The notes: generated by a model not told the origin, from the letters alone. DNA of 64,000 nt from Nostoc linckia NIES-25 (GCF_002368035.1 NZ_AP018222.1:4333534-4397533); one strand, 5' to 3'; counted from the first letter of the stretch, positions 1-8,891 are shown. Program-made: numbers and translations.

Positions 1-680
1 GTAAGACTCTTATCTGAACATATTGCAAAAAAATAAATTGGTGAATTTAAACTAGGAACTTTTTGCTTGACTTGGTTAGCATCTGTTGTAAAAGCTTGAA
101 AAATGTTTGCTTGAGAATTTTCTAATTTAAATATGAAAGATCCTATAGCCATTCTTTGCCCATAAATTTCAACATAATCAAAATAACGTCTTAATAGAAC
201 TGTTAATTCGTCATAATAAAGCTCTTTGACATGAAATGGATTAGAATATTTAGGTTCATCTGAATAAGTTAAGCGATTAGGAGAGGAAATAATTAATATT
301 CCACCAGGCTTAAGAACTCGCTTAATCTCCTGCATCATTTCTTCATGCTTATCGTGATGCTCGATTGTTTCAAAAGATGTTACTACGTCAACTGAATTAT
401 CGGGTAGCGGTATTGAATCGCACGAACCCACCATAAATGTTACATTCTTATGAGTACTATACTCTTTAGTGGCATACTCTACAACTTCAGAATTAATATC
501 AACTCCAACAACTGATTTGGCTACACTTGCGAGTAATGCACAACCATATCCCTCACCGCAAGCAATATCTAATACAGATTTCCCAGCTACATAGTCAACA
601 CATAGAGCATATCGATGTAGATGCTCATATTTAATTTGACCATTTAGAGAAGGAACATATCTCTCACCTGTAATTTCCAT
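1..680 (-). CDS. Class I SAM-dependent methyltransferase (3' end off the window)
   Basis: The reading frame starts at an ATG at 680 and stays open to base 1, giving about 226 codons, so the C-terminus is missing. The N-terminus carries a GERYVP element and an EHLHRYA stretch. The SAM-binding glycine motif VLDIACGEGYG follows, then an acidic strand-2 end (GVDIN) and the post-motif pattern EIKRVLKPGG. This is typical of methyltransferases in cyanobacterial glycan loci. It starts 22 bases after the stop of the upstream methyltransferase, on the same strand as the Wzm/Wzt exporter, so it is probably the fourth gene of that operon. The likely substrate is a sugar of the exported glycan; that is inference from context. 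Confidence 0.8.
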   Translation of the reverse strand, partial: MEITGERYVPSLNGQIKYEHLHRYALCVDYVAGKSVLDIACGEGYGCALLASVAKSVVGVDINSEVVEYATKEYSTHKNVTFMVGSCDSIPLPDNSVDVVTSFETIEHHDKHEEMMQEIKRVLKPGGILIISSPNRLTYSDEPKYSNPFHVKELYYDELTVLLRRYFDYVEIYGQRMAIGSFIFKLENSQANIFQAFTTDANQVKQKVPSLNSPIYFFAICSDKSL

Positions 681-702
681 ACTTTCTATCAATTTGATAA
701 AA

Positions 703-1380
703 TTACTTTACTGCTACTAAAGCTTGTGCAGAAGGATAGTCAACAGAGAACAACCGACACTCTGTAAATCCTGCTTGGATTACGTGCTTCCACGCGTCAC
801 ATCCATATTCTGTATGAACTACAAAATCTGGTTGATTTTCTTGAGAACCATGATAACTTGCAGGCATACCTTCTCTAGAAATAGTTAGCCTATCAACAAC
901 CATAGGTATAGTAAAAGCACAATATCCACCAGGCTTTAATATCCTGTAGCACTCCGATAAACCTCTAATTGGATGCTTGATGTGTTCTAAAACATCTGAA
1001 TGAACAACCAAATCAAAAGTCATATTTGCAATTTTCATATTCATCATATCTATTTCCGGATATACCTTTAAAGTATGACTCGGTATTTCGACTAAAAACT
1101 TTGTTAAACTCCCGGCTTCATTGATTTCTAGGATTTGTAAGTTTTGGATTTTTTTCTGTTTAACAAAATCTTGAAAAAAACCTGTATAGCCAAAACATCT
1201 CATTATTGCTTTAGCTAGTACCATTGAGCGTAAGTTAGATTTGCAGTCTATACAATGTAGACCTTGCTGTTTGTTAATATATTCAACTTCATAAGGTGCT
1301 ATACGCCATTCATCGATTAATTCTTTCCACAGAACATCGTAAGCATTTAAGTTACTGGAGCCGCAACAATAACAAATCAT
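703..1380 (-). CDS. SAM-dependent methyltransferase with N-terminal cysteine cluster
   Basis: This 225-aa protein has a putative zinc-binding N-terminus (C3, C5, C6 and the pair C43/C46) followed by a methyltransferase-11-like core. The segment VVHSDVLEH and the ECYRILKPGG element are the usual post-I motifs of class I enzymes. The classical glycine-rich motif I is weak: the corresponding strand reads LQILEINEAGS. SAM binding is therefore likely but not certain. Its ATG overlaps the stop of the upstream ATP-binding gene by four bases (ATGA-type coupling), which ties its translation to the exporter. A role in methylating the exported polysaccharide, possibly at the chain end, is inferred from that coupling. 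Confidence 0.8.
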   Translation of the reverse strand: MICYCCGSSNLNAYDVLWKELIDEWRIAPYEVEYINKQQGLHCIDCKSNLRSMVLAKAIMRCFGYTGFFQDFVKQKKIQNLQILEINEAGSLTKFLVEIPSHTLKVYPEIDMMNMKIANMTFDLVVHSDVLEHIKHPIRGLSECYRILKPGGYCAFTIPMVVDRLTISREGMPASYHGSQENQPDFVVHTEYGCDAWKHVIQAGFTECRLFSVDYPSAQALVAVK

Positions 1381-2768
1381 TTGACTAAGGTATTTGTTAA
1401 TAATTGATTTGTTAAGAAAATATCTACTTCATGGGAAACGGTAACTTTAGTAAATCTAATAAAACCAAAAGTTAAATCGGTAACCCCGGATTCTATCGCA
1501 ACAGGAGCCTGCAACCAATCCATCATTTCATGGCTTTCCTGGCTACCATCGGCCACAGCTGGTTCAAGTGAATAATTATCACTTTTAATATGAGGCCATT
1601 TTATGCTAAAAATCACACTAATTAGTTTTTCTTTTTCAAATTTTGGTAGTGGATACTTATATTGGTCTGTGTTCCATCCAGCAATCGGTACTCTTAATCT
1701 GTCATACATTGTAATACCAAAAATTGGACTTTCAACGTAGTCGTGACTGAGAATTTTTGTGCAGATTATCAAAGTATCATCAGGCATAACAAAACCTGTT
1801 TTTTGCCCTTCCTTGTTAAAAATTTCCAAACTTAAAATTTCACAACGTCCGGTACCAAACCTCTTAACTGTCGGAAATGCCAGAAATTCTTTACCCGTAA
1901 AACAATTTTGATTTAAATTTTCTATATATTTATCGGATTTAACTTCTATGTTACCTTTGGAATTTTTGATAATTTCTATCTCTGGTTGGGAATCACTTAA
2001 GCGTTCTGTCTTTTGTTTAATTCCATCATTTATTTTGTTATATACCCAAGCTTGGTATGATTTACTAACATCTAATGGAGTACCTTGTTCAACAATTTGA
2101 CCATGATTAATCCAAATACTGCTGGAACAAAGGCGATTCACAGATGCTATATCATGAGACACAAACAAAATAGTTCCACCAGAGTCTTGAAAATCTTTAA
2201 TTTTTGCCATGCAGCGATGCACAAACACGCCATCTCCTACAGACAAAGCTTCATCTACAATCAAAATTTCGGGATTCACATTAATAGCTACTGCAAATGC
2301 TAAGCGGACAAACATACCGCTGGAATAAGTTTTAACAGGTTCATCAATAAAATCTCCTATATCTGCAAATGCAGCTATTTCTTCAAATTTTTGCTCAAGT
2401 TCTATTTTACTTAAGCCTAGTAACTGTCCGTTAAAAAATACGTTTTGTCGCCCCGTAAACTCTGGATTGAATCCACTTCCTAACTCTAGCAAGGCGGAAA
2501 CTCGACCATTAACTTTTACAGCACCCGTAGTTGGAGTCAGAGTCCCAGCAATGATGTGTAGCAAAGTGCTTTTGCCAGAACCATTTTGACCAATAATTCC
2601 TACAGTTTCTCCCTTGGGAATATCCAAATTAATATCGCGTAATGCCCAAAATTCATCTGCTCTACATTTTCCTGGTAAAACAATCTCTTTGAGTCGCTCT
2701 ACAGGATGAGCATATCGTTTAAAGCACTTAGATATATTCTTCAAGGAAATTGCAGCTTTTTTTCCCAT
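1377..2768 (-). CDS. wzt: Polysaccharide ABC exporter, ATP-binding subunit with Wzt-type C-terminal domain
   Basis: The protein has 463 aa. The nucleotide-binding domain fills roughly residues 1-240: Walker A GQNGSGKST (60-68), signature YSSGM (148-152), Walker B ending VDE (171-173) and the switch histidine H205. The remaining 220 residues match in size and position the carbohydrate-binding C-terminal domain of Wzt proteins, which in O-antigen systems recognises the modified end of the glycan before export. It lies between the permease gene (75 bases upstream) and two methyltransferases (4-base overlap downstream), all on the minus strand. This is the classical ABC-dependent export arrangement. 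The gene symbol is a family-level name; the glycan could be O-antigen, capsule or another exopolysaccharide. Confidence 0.88.
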   Translation of the reverse strand: MGKKAAISLKNISKCFKRYAHPVERLKEIVLPGKCRADEFWALRDINLDIPKGETVGIIGQNGSGKSTLLHIIAGTLTPTTGAVKVNGRVSALLELGSGFNPEFTGRQNVFFNGQLLGLSKIELEQKFEEIAAFADIGDFIDEPVKTYSSGMFVRLAFAVAINVNPEILIVDEALSVGDGVFVHRCMAKIKDFQDSGGTILFVSHDIASVNRLCSSSIWINHGQIVEQGTPLDVSKSYQAWVYNKINDGIKQKTERLSDSQPEIEIIKNSKGNIEVKSDKYIENLNQNCFTGKEFLAFPTVKRFGTGRCEILSLEIFNKEGQKTGFVMPDDTLIICTKILSHDYVESPIFGITMYDRLRVPIAGWNTDQYKYPLPKFEKEKLISVIFSIKWPHIKSDNYSLEPAVADGSQESHEMMDWLQAPVAIESGVTDLTFGFIRFTKVTVSHEVDIFLTNQLLTNTLVK

Positions 2769-2843
2769 ATTTTGCTATTAATCCTCAAAACTGCCACATC
2801 ATTAATTAAAGACAATTATGCGTCTAAACTGCAAAATTCGTCT

Positions 2844-3701
2844 TTACAATACATCTGCAAAAGCTGGACGCAGGTGGCGATAACACCACAATCCTACACA
2901 AAAAACTCCTAACGCAATTATTGACGAAACTCCAAACTCACCCCAATGTTTTACTTCTCCTGCTAAAATTAAATCTCGATATACTTCAACGATTCCTGTC
3001 ATCGGATTTAACCAAAATACCCATCCCCGCCATTCCTGTGGAATTGCTGATGCTGGATAAATAATCGGTGTCAAATACATCCAAAGATTTAAAATCACCC
3101 CTAAAGTCTGCGGAATATCTCGCAAAAATACCGTTAATCCTGCTACTAAATAGCCCAATCCTGCTGTGAGCAATAATTGGGTTAGCCATACCAACGGTAA
3201 TAGCGCCAAGGTAACATGTAAAGTATGAGAACTTAGCGCCACAAAAAAAATCAACGCTATTAAACCGAAGTAACTCTCAATGAATGCTGATAAAATTGGC
3301 ACGAGCGGTAACAAAGCTACAGGAAATACAACCTTTTTGACTAAATTCGGCTGTACTACAACTGAACTAGCAGACTGCATCAATCCCCCTGAAAAAGTAA
3401 TCCAGGGAAGCAAACCCGCAAATAGCCACAAACCAAAAGTGAAGTTATTTTCTGGTAAATTTTTGATACTCAACTTCACTCTCAGTACAATCGAGAATAC
3501 ATAGGTATAAATAAGTAATTGTGATAGCTGATTTAGCACAGGCCATAAATTACCTAAAATAGAACCTTTATACCGCGCTTCTAAATCCCGCCTGACCAAA
3601 GTTCTCAGCAAGTTAAATTTTGCCCACGATCCTTCATTTACAGGTACTATGCGCCTGAGCCTTCGCGCTTTACGTATAAATCCTCGCATTGTTCGTAACA
3701 A
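2844..3701 (-). CDS. wzm: Polysaccharide ABC exporter, permease subunit (ABC-2 / Wzm type)
   Basis: This 285-aa integral membrane protein of the ABC-2 permease family has the family's entry pattern: a short basic N-terminus, LVRRDLEARYKGSILGNLW just before the first membrane helix, and about six hydrophobic segments. The sequence LTPIIYPASAIP sits before the last loop, as is common in Wzm/TagG proteins. It would form the homodimeric inner-membrane channel energised by the adjacent Wzt-like ATPase. It is the first gene of the minus-strand glycan operon as seen here; upstream lies about 220 bases of non-coding DNA and then an unrelated Uma2 gene. Confidence 0.88.
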   Translation of the reverse strand: MLRTMRGFIRKARRLRRIVPVNEGSWAKFNLLRTLVRRDLEARYKGSILGNLWPVLNQLSQLLIYTYVFSIVLRVKLSIKNLPENNFTFGLWLFAGLLPWITFSGGLMQSASSVVVQPNLVKKVVFPVALLPLVPILSAFIESYFGLIALIFFVALSSHTLHVTLALLPLVWLTQLLLTAGLGYLVAGLTVFLRDIPQTLGVILNLWMYLTPIIYPASAIPQEWRGWVFWLNPMTGIVEVYRDLILAGEVKHWGEFGVSSIIALGVFCVGLWCYRHLRPAFADVL

Positions 3702-3921
3702 CTCCTGCTTCTTCGTTCACTACCTACACACCCAATTCCTTGAAAGCCTTATAGCTATAAAAATATACTTAATGTTTTTGGAACATAATTGTTACCACCA
3801 AATTTTCCGGAAATTGTCTTGGTGATTATACAATGAATCGGCTATAGCCAAGTGTATTTTTACTAGAAATATAAATTTTCTCGGCAACACTGCTTTGTTT
3901 AGTGAAGGGGCAATTTTATGC

Positions 3922-4677
3922 TTAACTAAAACTATCTGGATCGATTGAGAGCGATCGCAAATACTCTGCCAATCTATCGGCCCGTTGGCGTTCTTGTTCG
4001 GCTCGTTGGCGTTCTTGTTCGGCTTTTTCTTTTGATGTCGGCACCCAGCCTGCTGCATCATACCAACGCAACCACAAGCCTGTTGTCTGCTGATAAGTAC
4101 CTTGCCACAGACCCAATCCTAGTTCTAATTCTTCCAACCAAAAGCGGTTCTCTGTTAAAGAGATTGCCTGGTAGCGAGTGCCTTGAAGTTGAAAAGCACG
4201 CAAATGATTTTCATAGCGGTCATAAATAACGTAGTAGGGAACTCGCAAAATGCGTTCATATACTTCCCACTTCGTTGGAGGCTTGTTGACCTCGCGCAGG
4301 GTTTTTCCTAAATCTTCTTGTTCTGTGCCAGGTGAGAGTAATTCCACGACTAAAAAAGGCACAACTCCCTCTTGCCAAATGACATAACTTAAGCGTAGGT
4401 CTTGCTGTTGAGTAGCACTAGCTACTCCCAGAACCATATACCAATCAGGACGCTTGTACCATAAAGTATGACGGGGATCGTAGTAGAGATTTAAATCGCT
4501 AGCAAGTAAAATTTCTTCAGATGGATAAGTCAGAGGTTGACAAGTCTCAGTCAGCAAATCCGCCTGAATGCAGTGAAATTCATCTGGCAAACCTGATTCC
4601 CCTATTAATTCACTGGGTAAATCATACATGGTAGGCATGGTTTCTTGCGGTGGGCGCGGAGGATCTGTTTGATACAT
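3922..4677 (-). CDS. Uma2 family (DUF820) putative endonuclease-fold protein
   Basis: This 251-aa protein has the Uma2/DUF820 core, a PD-(D/E)xK nuclease fold that is strongly expanded in cyanobacteria. The core shows the conserved RPDWYMVLG and LVVELLSPGTE strands that place the predicted acidic active site. The last 45 residues are a charged coil made of AEQERQR heptads, ending RLAEYLRSLSIDPDSFS. That tail is shared almost residue for residue with the neighbouring paralogue. The heptads are encoded by a 21-bp tandem repeat near 3978-4025. No biochemical function is established for most Uma2 proteins. It begins 18 bases after the paralogue's stop, so the two probably share a transcript. Confidence 0.82.
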   Translation of the reverse strand: MYQTDPPRPPQETMPTMYDLPSELIGESGLPDEFHCIQADLLTETCQPLTYPSEEILLASDLNLYYDPRHTLWYKRPDWYMVLGVASATQQQDLRLSYVIWQEGVVPFLVVELLSPGTEQEDLGKTLREVNKPPTKWEVYERILRVPYYVIYDRYENHLRAFQLQGTRYQAISLTENRFWLEELELGLGLWQGTYQQTTGLWLRWYDAAGWVPTSKEKAEQERQRAEQERQRADRLAEYLRSLSIDPDSFS

Positions 4678-4695
4678 GGCTGCTACCTTTGTTGC

Positions 4696-5466
4696 TTAAC
4701 TCAAACTATCAGGATTTACTCCTAACGATCGCAAATATTCCGCCAACCGTTGCGATCGCAATTGTTCTTGTTCCAACCGCAATTGTGCCTCAGATGCCTG
4801 TTGCTGTGCTTGTGATAGCTGTTGCTGTGCTTGTGATGCCTGTTGCTGTGCTGCAATAGCTACCTGTTGCGCTGCGATCGCAGCTTCCTCTGGTGTTGGA
4901 ACTAAATCACCCTCTGGTGTAAAGTAACGCAGTTTACCTGCTTCTACGCCTAAATACAGTCCAAGCACATCGCTCCAACGCCATCCCCGCGCACTTGGTG
5001 TAATTTCCTGATACTTGTTACCTACCAATTCAAAACCGACAAATTCCAAATTTTCTGGCGAAAACCAGAAATATTCTGGCGTGTGAAATCGATTTTCATA
5101 AAGATTCTTCTTTAAATTTCGGTCAATATCAGCTGTACTTTCAGAAAGTAATTCAATAATCAAATCTGGATAACGACCATCTTCTTCCCAAACTACCCAA
5201 GAATTGCGCGATCGCTTTTCAGTGTCTTTGACCAAAAAAAAGTCTGGGCCGCGAAAATCCCGATTTCGCAACTGCTGACGGCTAAAATAAATTGTTAAAT
5301 TCGCACCTATAAAGAAATCATTGCGATCGCGCCACAGCCACTCAAGGGAAGTTACTAGCAACAATAGCTGCATGTAGTGTAATGAAGTTTCCATCTCCGG
5401 CTCATCACTTAACAACCGAGTTGCATCGGGCATCTGTTGTTCTAGCTGTTGCGCTGTGACAAACAT
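4696..5466 (-). CDS. Uma2 family (DUF820) putative endonuclease-fold protein, tandem paralogue
   Basis: This 256-aa Uma2/DUF820 protein carries the nuclease-fold strands RGPDFFLVKD and DLIIELLSEST. A tail of AQQQ-rich repeats follows (roughly residues 195-235), ending RLAEYLRSLGVNPDSLS, clearly related to the end of the gene just downstream. The tail repeats come from a tandem array near 4795-4862, so the coiled region can grow or shrink by slippage. It is upstream of and co-oriented with the 251-aa paralogue (18-base gap). The pair looks like a local duplication whose tails have since diverged (Glu/Arg-rich against Gln/Ala-rich). Substrate and role are unknown. Confidence 0.82.
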   Translation of the reverse strand: MFVTAQQLEQQMPDATRLLSDEPEMETSLHYMQLLLLVTSLEWLWRDRNDFFIGANLTIYFSRQQLRNRDFRGPDFFLVKDTEKRSRNSWVVWEEDGRYPDLIIELLSESTADIDRNLKKNLYENRFHTPEYFWFSPENLEFVGFELVGNKYQEITPSARGWRWSDVLGLYLGVEAGKLRYFTPEGDLVPTPEEAAIAAQQVAIAAQQQASQAQQQLSQAQQQASEAQLRLEQEQLRSQRLAEYLRSLGVNPDSLS

Positions 5467-5684
5467 TATCGTTGTACCTGTTTGGTTGTTGATTTCATTT
5501 TAAGCTTTTTGTCATTTGTTATTTGTCATTTGTTATAGGCCAAACAGCGAGTCCTGTTAGCGGTAGCGGGGCGTTTAGCCCGTTATAAATTCTCCCCATC
5601 TCCCCACTTCTCTATTGAATTTATGAGAGCTGAGTCACGGATTCAGCTAAACTGAGACTGGTTTATCTGAAATTGTAATCAGGC

Positions 5685-5876
5685 ATGGAAATCGGACAAA
5701 AGGTTAAAGTCTATCGTTTGCGCGATCGCGTTTCTTCTCCCATTGCGAAAAAATTAGGACAAGTGGGTGTTATCCAAGGGTACAAAGTCACCGATGGTCA
5801 AGGAATCGGTGTAGTAGTGCAGTTTGAGGATAATTTTTCTACTTGGTTTTTTGAAGATGAAATCAAGCCTGTGTAG
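5685..5876 (+). CDS. petP: Cytochrome b6f complex subunit PetP (DUF2862)
   Basis: This 63-aa protein starts MEIGQKVKVYRLRDRV and has the SH3-like small fold of the DUF2862/PetP family, including GQVGVIQGYK and the aromatic end FSTWFFEDEIKP. PetP is a peripheral cytoplasmic-side subunit of the cyanobacterial cytochrome b6f complex that affects complex stability and electron flow. Length and sequence are normal for the family. The next genes, a Get3d-like ATPase and chlG, are on the same strand. The gap to the ATPase is about 118 bases, so co-transcription is possible but not shown. Confidence 0.88.
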   Translation: MEIGQKVKVYRLRDRVSSPIAKKLGQVGVIQGYKVTDGQGIGVVVQFEDNFSTWFFEDEIKPV

Positions 5877-5994
5877 GGAAAAAAACTCAAAAACGGATTT
5901 TCTGTTGAATTGTGAATCTGAAAGCCCAGGTTGAGAATCTTTGTTGAATGCTAAGTTGGAGTTGAAGATCGGCGGTGAAAAGAGGAATTAAATA

Positions 5995-7095
5995 ATGGCT
6001 CTAATATTGACATTTTTGGGCAAAGGCGGCACCGCTCGTACCAAAATTGCGATCGCCGCCGCCAAATTATTGGCAAGCCAAGGCAAGCGCGTACTTTTAG
6101 CAGGACAAGCAGAACCAACACTGTCAATCCTGCTGGGTACTCCTGTTGGTTCCGAACCTCAGGAAATCGCACCCAATTTGCAAGTAGTAAAGTTTCAAGC
6201 ATCTGTACTACTAGAGAGCAACTGGGAAGAAGTAAAGAAACTTGAGGCACAATACCTGCGCTCGCCCATATTCAAAGACGTTTTTGGTCAAGAATTGGTA
6301 GCATTGCCGGGAATGGACAGCGCCCTTGCCCTGAATGCTATTCGGGAATATGATGCCAGTGGCAAATATGATGCGATCGTCTACGATGGCACAGGTGACT
6401 CTTTAACCCTGCGGATGCTGGGATTGCCAGAGTCTCTGAGTTGGTACGTCCGGCGATTCCGGCAATTGTTTGTTAACTCTGACTTAGGCAAAACAATTGT
6501 GGAATCGCCTTTAATTCAACCACTAATTAGTAGTTTTTTCAACGTCAATTGGACAGCAGACAACTTTGCAGCGCCTACTAACCAAGTCAATAATTTGTTA
6601 GACAAAGGCAGAGCTGCTCTTAGCGATCCCAAGCGCGTTGCTGCTTTTTTGGTGACGACACAAGACCCGATTGAGGTGGCAACTGCCCGGTATTTATGGG
6701 GTAGCGCTCAACAAATCGGTTTAACTGTCGGTGGTGTTCTGCTTGTATCTTCCGAGACAAACATCAAGTTGTCAGAGGAATTTACACCTCTACCTGTGAG
6801 CGTTATTCCCGACTCCACAACGGGTGACTGGCAAACACTCATAGATGCCCTACCTAACTTTGAAGCTCAAGCAGTACAGGCTCCCAAACCAATTGAAATT
6901 GACATCCACAATCGTCAGGTACGCTTATTCTTACCAGGATTTGACAAAAAACAGGTCAAACTTACCCAGTATGGCCCAGAAGTCACGGTGGAAGCAGGAG
7001 ACCAGCGGCGGAATATTTCCTTGCCCCCAGCTCTAAGTGGTAGACCTATTGCTGGAGCAAAGTTTCAGAATAATTATTTGATAATTTCGTTTTAA
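5995..7095 (+). CDS. get3d: Get3d-like ArsA/GET3 ATPase with C-terminal alpha-crystallin-like domain
   Basis: The 366-aa protein combines an ArsA/Get3-type P-loop domain (about 1-285) with a C-terminal HSP20/alpha-crystallin-like beta domain (about 295-366, starting IEIDIHNRQVRLFLPGF). That architecture is described for Get3d of cyanobacteria and plastids. The deviant P-loop reads G9-K-G-G-T-A-R-T16. The signature lysine K10 is present, but the residue equivalent to the Walker lysine is R15. Get3 proteins bind tail-anchored or other hydrophobic clients; the client of Get3d is unclear. An SD-like GAGGA precedes the ATG. Its place between petP and chlG suggests a link to thylakoid membrane biogenesis, which is inference. 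Confidence 0.82.
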   Translation: MALILTFLGKGGTARTKIAIAAAKLLASQGKRVLLAGQAEPTLSILLGTPVGSEPQEIAPNLQVVKFQASVLLESNWEEVKKLEAQYLRSPIFKDVFGQELVALPGMDSALALNAIREYDASGKYDAIVYDGTGDSLTLRMLGLPESLSWYVRRFRQLFVNSDLGKTIVESPLIQPLISSFFNVNWTADNFAAPTNQVNNLLDKGRAALSDPKRVAAFLVTTQDPIEVATARYLWGSAQQIGLTVGGVLLVSSETNIKLSEEFTPLPVSVIPDSTTGDWQTLIDALPNFEAQAVQAPKPIEIDIHNRQVRLFLPGFDKKQVKLTQYGPEVTVEAGDQRRNISLPPALSGRPIAGAKFQNNYLIISF

Positions 7096-7200
7096 TTTAG
7101 TTAGGAATTAGGAACAAAGTTAGGAGTTAAGAGTGAGGAGTTAGGAATAAAAATGATAATTCTAACTCCTAACTCATAACTCATAACTCCTCACTCTAAA
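7096..7200. repeat. Short tandem repeat tract forming an inverted repeat
   Basis: The gap between the Get3d-like gene and chlG is made of GGAGTTA/GGAATTA-type heptamers on the left arm. Their complements (AACTCCT, AACTCAT) form the right arm, so the tract can fold into a long imperfect hairpin. The same units recur at 20190-20235, 25000-25110 and 33500-33690. It resembles the STRR repeats known in Nostocales. Confidence 0.7.
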
Positions 7201-7212
7201 GAAATACGCCTT

Positions 7213-8256
7213 ATGTCAGAATTAACTCCCATTACCCCAGATTCCAAATCCGCTGAGGCATTAGACTCAGCTATCGATAATCCTAGCGACCAAGCAATAG
7301 TATCCGATCGCACTGCCAAAACTCGGCAATTGCTGGGGATGAAAGGTGCATCACCAGGAGAAACTTCTATTTGGAAAATCCGGTTGCAACTGATGAAGCC
7401 CATCACCTGGATTCCTCTAATTTGGGGCGTAGTTTGTGGTGCGGCTTCTTCTGGTAACTATACCTGGACGCTAGAAAATGTTTTGAAGGTAGCAGCCTGT
7501 ATGTTCCTGGCTGGCCCATTGATGACAGGTTATACCCAAATCCTCAATGATTACTACGATCGCGAAATTGATGCCATCAATGAACCCTATCGCCCGATTC
7601 CCTCTGGAGCAATTTCCCTAACCCAGGTAATTACGCAAATTTGGGTATTATTAATTGGTGGTATTGGTTTGGCATTTTTGCTGGATGTTTGGGCTGGTCA
7701 TGAATTTCCCACAATTGGTGCGATCGCTATTATTGGTTCTTTCATTGCCTATATTTATTCTGCGCCTCCCCTGAAACTCAAACAAAACGGCTGGCTGGGT
7801 AGCTACGCCTTGGGTGCAAGTTATATTACCCTGCCTTGGTCTACAGGACACGCTTTGTTTGGCGACCTCAATTCTACAATTGTGATTTTGACAATGTTCT
7901 ACAGCTTAGCTGGATTGGGTATTGCCATTGTCAACGACTTCAAGAGTGTAGAAGGCGATCGGCAGTTAGGGTTAAATTCACTACCCGTCATGTTTGGTAT
8001 CAACACTGCCGCCTGGATTTGCGTACTGACAATTGATGTATTTCAAGGATTCATTGCAGCTTATCTCATCTACATCCATGAGAATTTGTATGCAGGAATA
8101 CTTCTACTGTTAATCATCCCGCAAATCATCTTGCAGAATATCTATTTTTTACGCGATCCTGTGGCTAATGACGTTAAGTACCAAGCCAGTGCCCAACCCT
8201 TCCTAGTTCTAGGAATGCTCGTTGTTGGTTTAGCACTTGGTCATGCTGGCATTTAA
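7213..8256 (+). CDS. chlG: Chlorophyll a synthase ChlG
   Basis: This 347-aa UbiA-family prenyltransferase attaches the phytyl or geranylgeranyl chain to chlorophyllide a, the last step of chlorophyll a synthesis, in the thylakoid membrane. The first Asp-rich motif NDYYDREID lies at 112-120. The second, around NDFKSVEGDRQ, is in the cytoplasmic loop after helix 5. About nine hydrophobic segments follow a soluble N-terminus of about 60 residues that contains the family's conserved KTRQLLGMKGA element. The length is slightly above the typical 320-340 aa because of the N-terminal extension. It lies downstream of petP and the Get3d-like gene on the same strand. Confidence 0.95.
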   Translation: MSELTPITPDSKSAEALDSAIDNPSDQAIVSDRTAKTRQLLGMKGASPGETSIWKIRLQLMKPITWIPLIWGVVCGAASSGNYTWTLENVLKVAACMFLAGPLMTGYTQILNDYYDREIDAINEPYRPIPSGAISLTQVITQIWVLLIGGIGLAFLLDVWAGHEFPTIGAIAIIGSFIAYIYSAPPLKLKQNGWLGSYALGASYITLPWSTGHALFGDLNSTIVILTMFYSLAGLGIAIVNDFKSVEGDRQLGLNSLPVMFGINTAAWICVLTIDVFQGFIAAYLIYIHENLYAGILLLLIIPQIILQNIYFLRDPVANDVKYQASAQPFLVLGMLVVGLALGHAGI

Positions 8257-8603
8257 GGAACTACCAAGAAATAAATTATCCAGTCTTGTGGGGTGGACAT
8301 CTTGTCCGCCCTTTTCTACGGGCGGGCGAGACGCCCACCCCACAAGAAAAGTTGTATATTTTTTTATTTGGTAGTCGCTAACAAAACAGCTATAAGTTAG
8401 ACATTTGCCAAACAGGGCATGGGGAAAGGGGAAAAAGGGAAAGGTTAAATTTATTCCTTTTCCCTTTAACCTTTAACCTTTTCCCTTGCTTCCCCATCCC
8501 CTAAGCACTTAACCAATAAACTTATACTTCTATAGTGAGAAGTTAAGAATTAGGAGTTAGGAGTTAATATACTTCTAACTCCTAATTTCTGTCAGGAAAT
8601 GCC
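8257..8603. repeat. Gene-free stretch with a GC-rich hairpin element and a purine/pyrimidine hairpin
   Basis: Two structured elements fill most of this gap. At 8285-8346 a GC-rich inverted repeat begins CTTGTGGGGTGG and ends CCACCCCACAAG; a close relative is at 10405-10459. At about 8418-8500 a GGGAAAAGG-rich arm and a CCTTTTCCC-rich arm flank an AT-rich core (TTAAATTTATTCC); relatives occur near 8940, 31690, 44940 and 53000. A short AGGAGTTAGGAGTT tract at 8545-8585 precedes the next gene. No gene is seen. Confidence 0.7.
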
Positions 8604-8891
8604 GTGCTAGAACTGATCTATTTCCTCATTCGTGGAATTCAACCTTTGTTAGTCCCAGTTTGCTTTGTCGTTGCTTGGGCTGTAATTATTTTGGCTATTT
8701 TGAATATTTGGGCGGCAGCGCGAGATAGTGTGGCTACAGCCAAGCAAATGCATCAAATTCCCTGTACTGGTTGCCAATATTTTACCGATAATTACCGTCT
8801 CAAATGCACTGTCCGCCCATCCATTGCCAACACAGAAGAGGCTATTGATTGTTCTGACTATCAACCGAAGACGAATCCTTATTTGTATTAG
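8604..8891 (+). CDS. Small membrane protein with C-terminal cysteine motif, unknown function
   Basis: This 95-aa protein starts at GTG, preceded by AGGAA about five bases upstream. One strong membrane helix spans about residues 14-36 (PVCFVVAWAVIILAILNIW). A short soluble tail follows with four cysteines in the pattern CTGC...LKC...DC. The spacing suggests metal binding or a redox role, but I do not recognise a characterised family. Small proteins of this layout are common in cyanobacteria. It is flanked by repeat-rich gaps on both sides and has no obvious operon partner. Confidence 0.65.
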   Translation: MLELIYFLIRGIQPLLVPVCFVVAWAVIILAILNIWAAARDSVATAKQMHQIPCTGCQYFTDNYRLKCTVRPSIANTEEAIDCSDYQPKTNPYLY

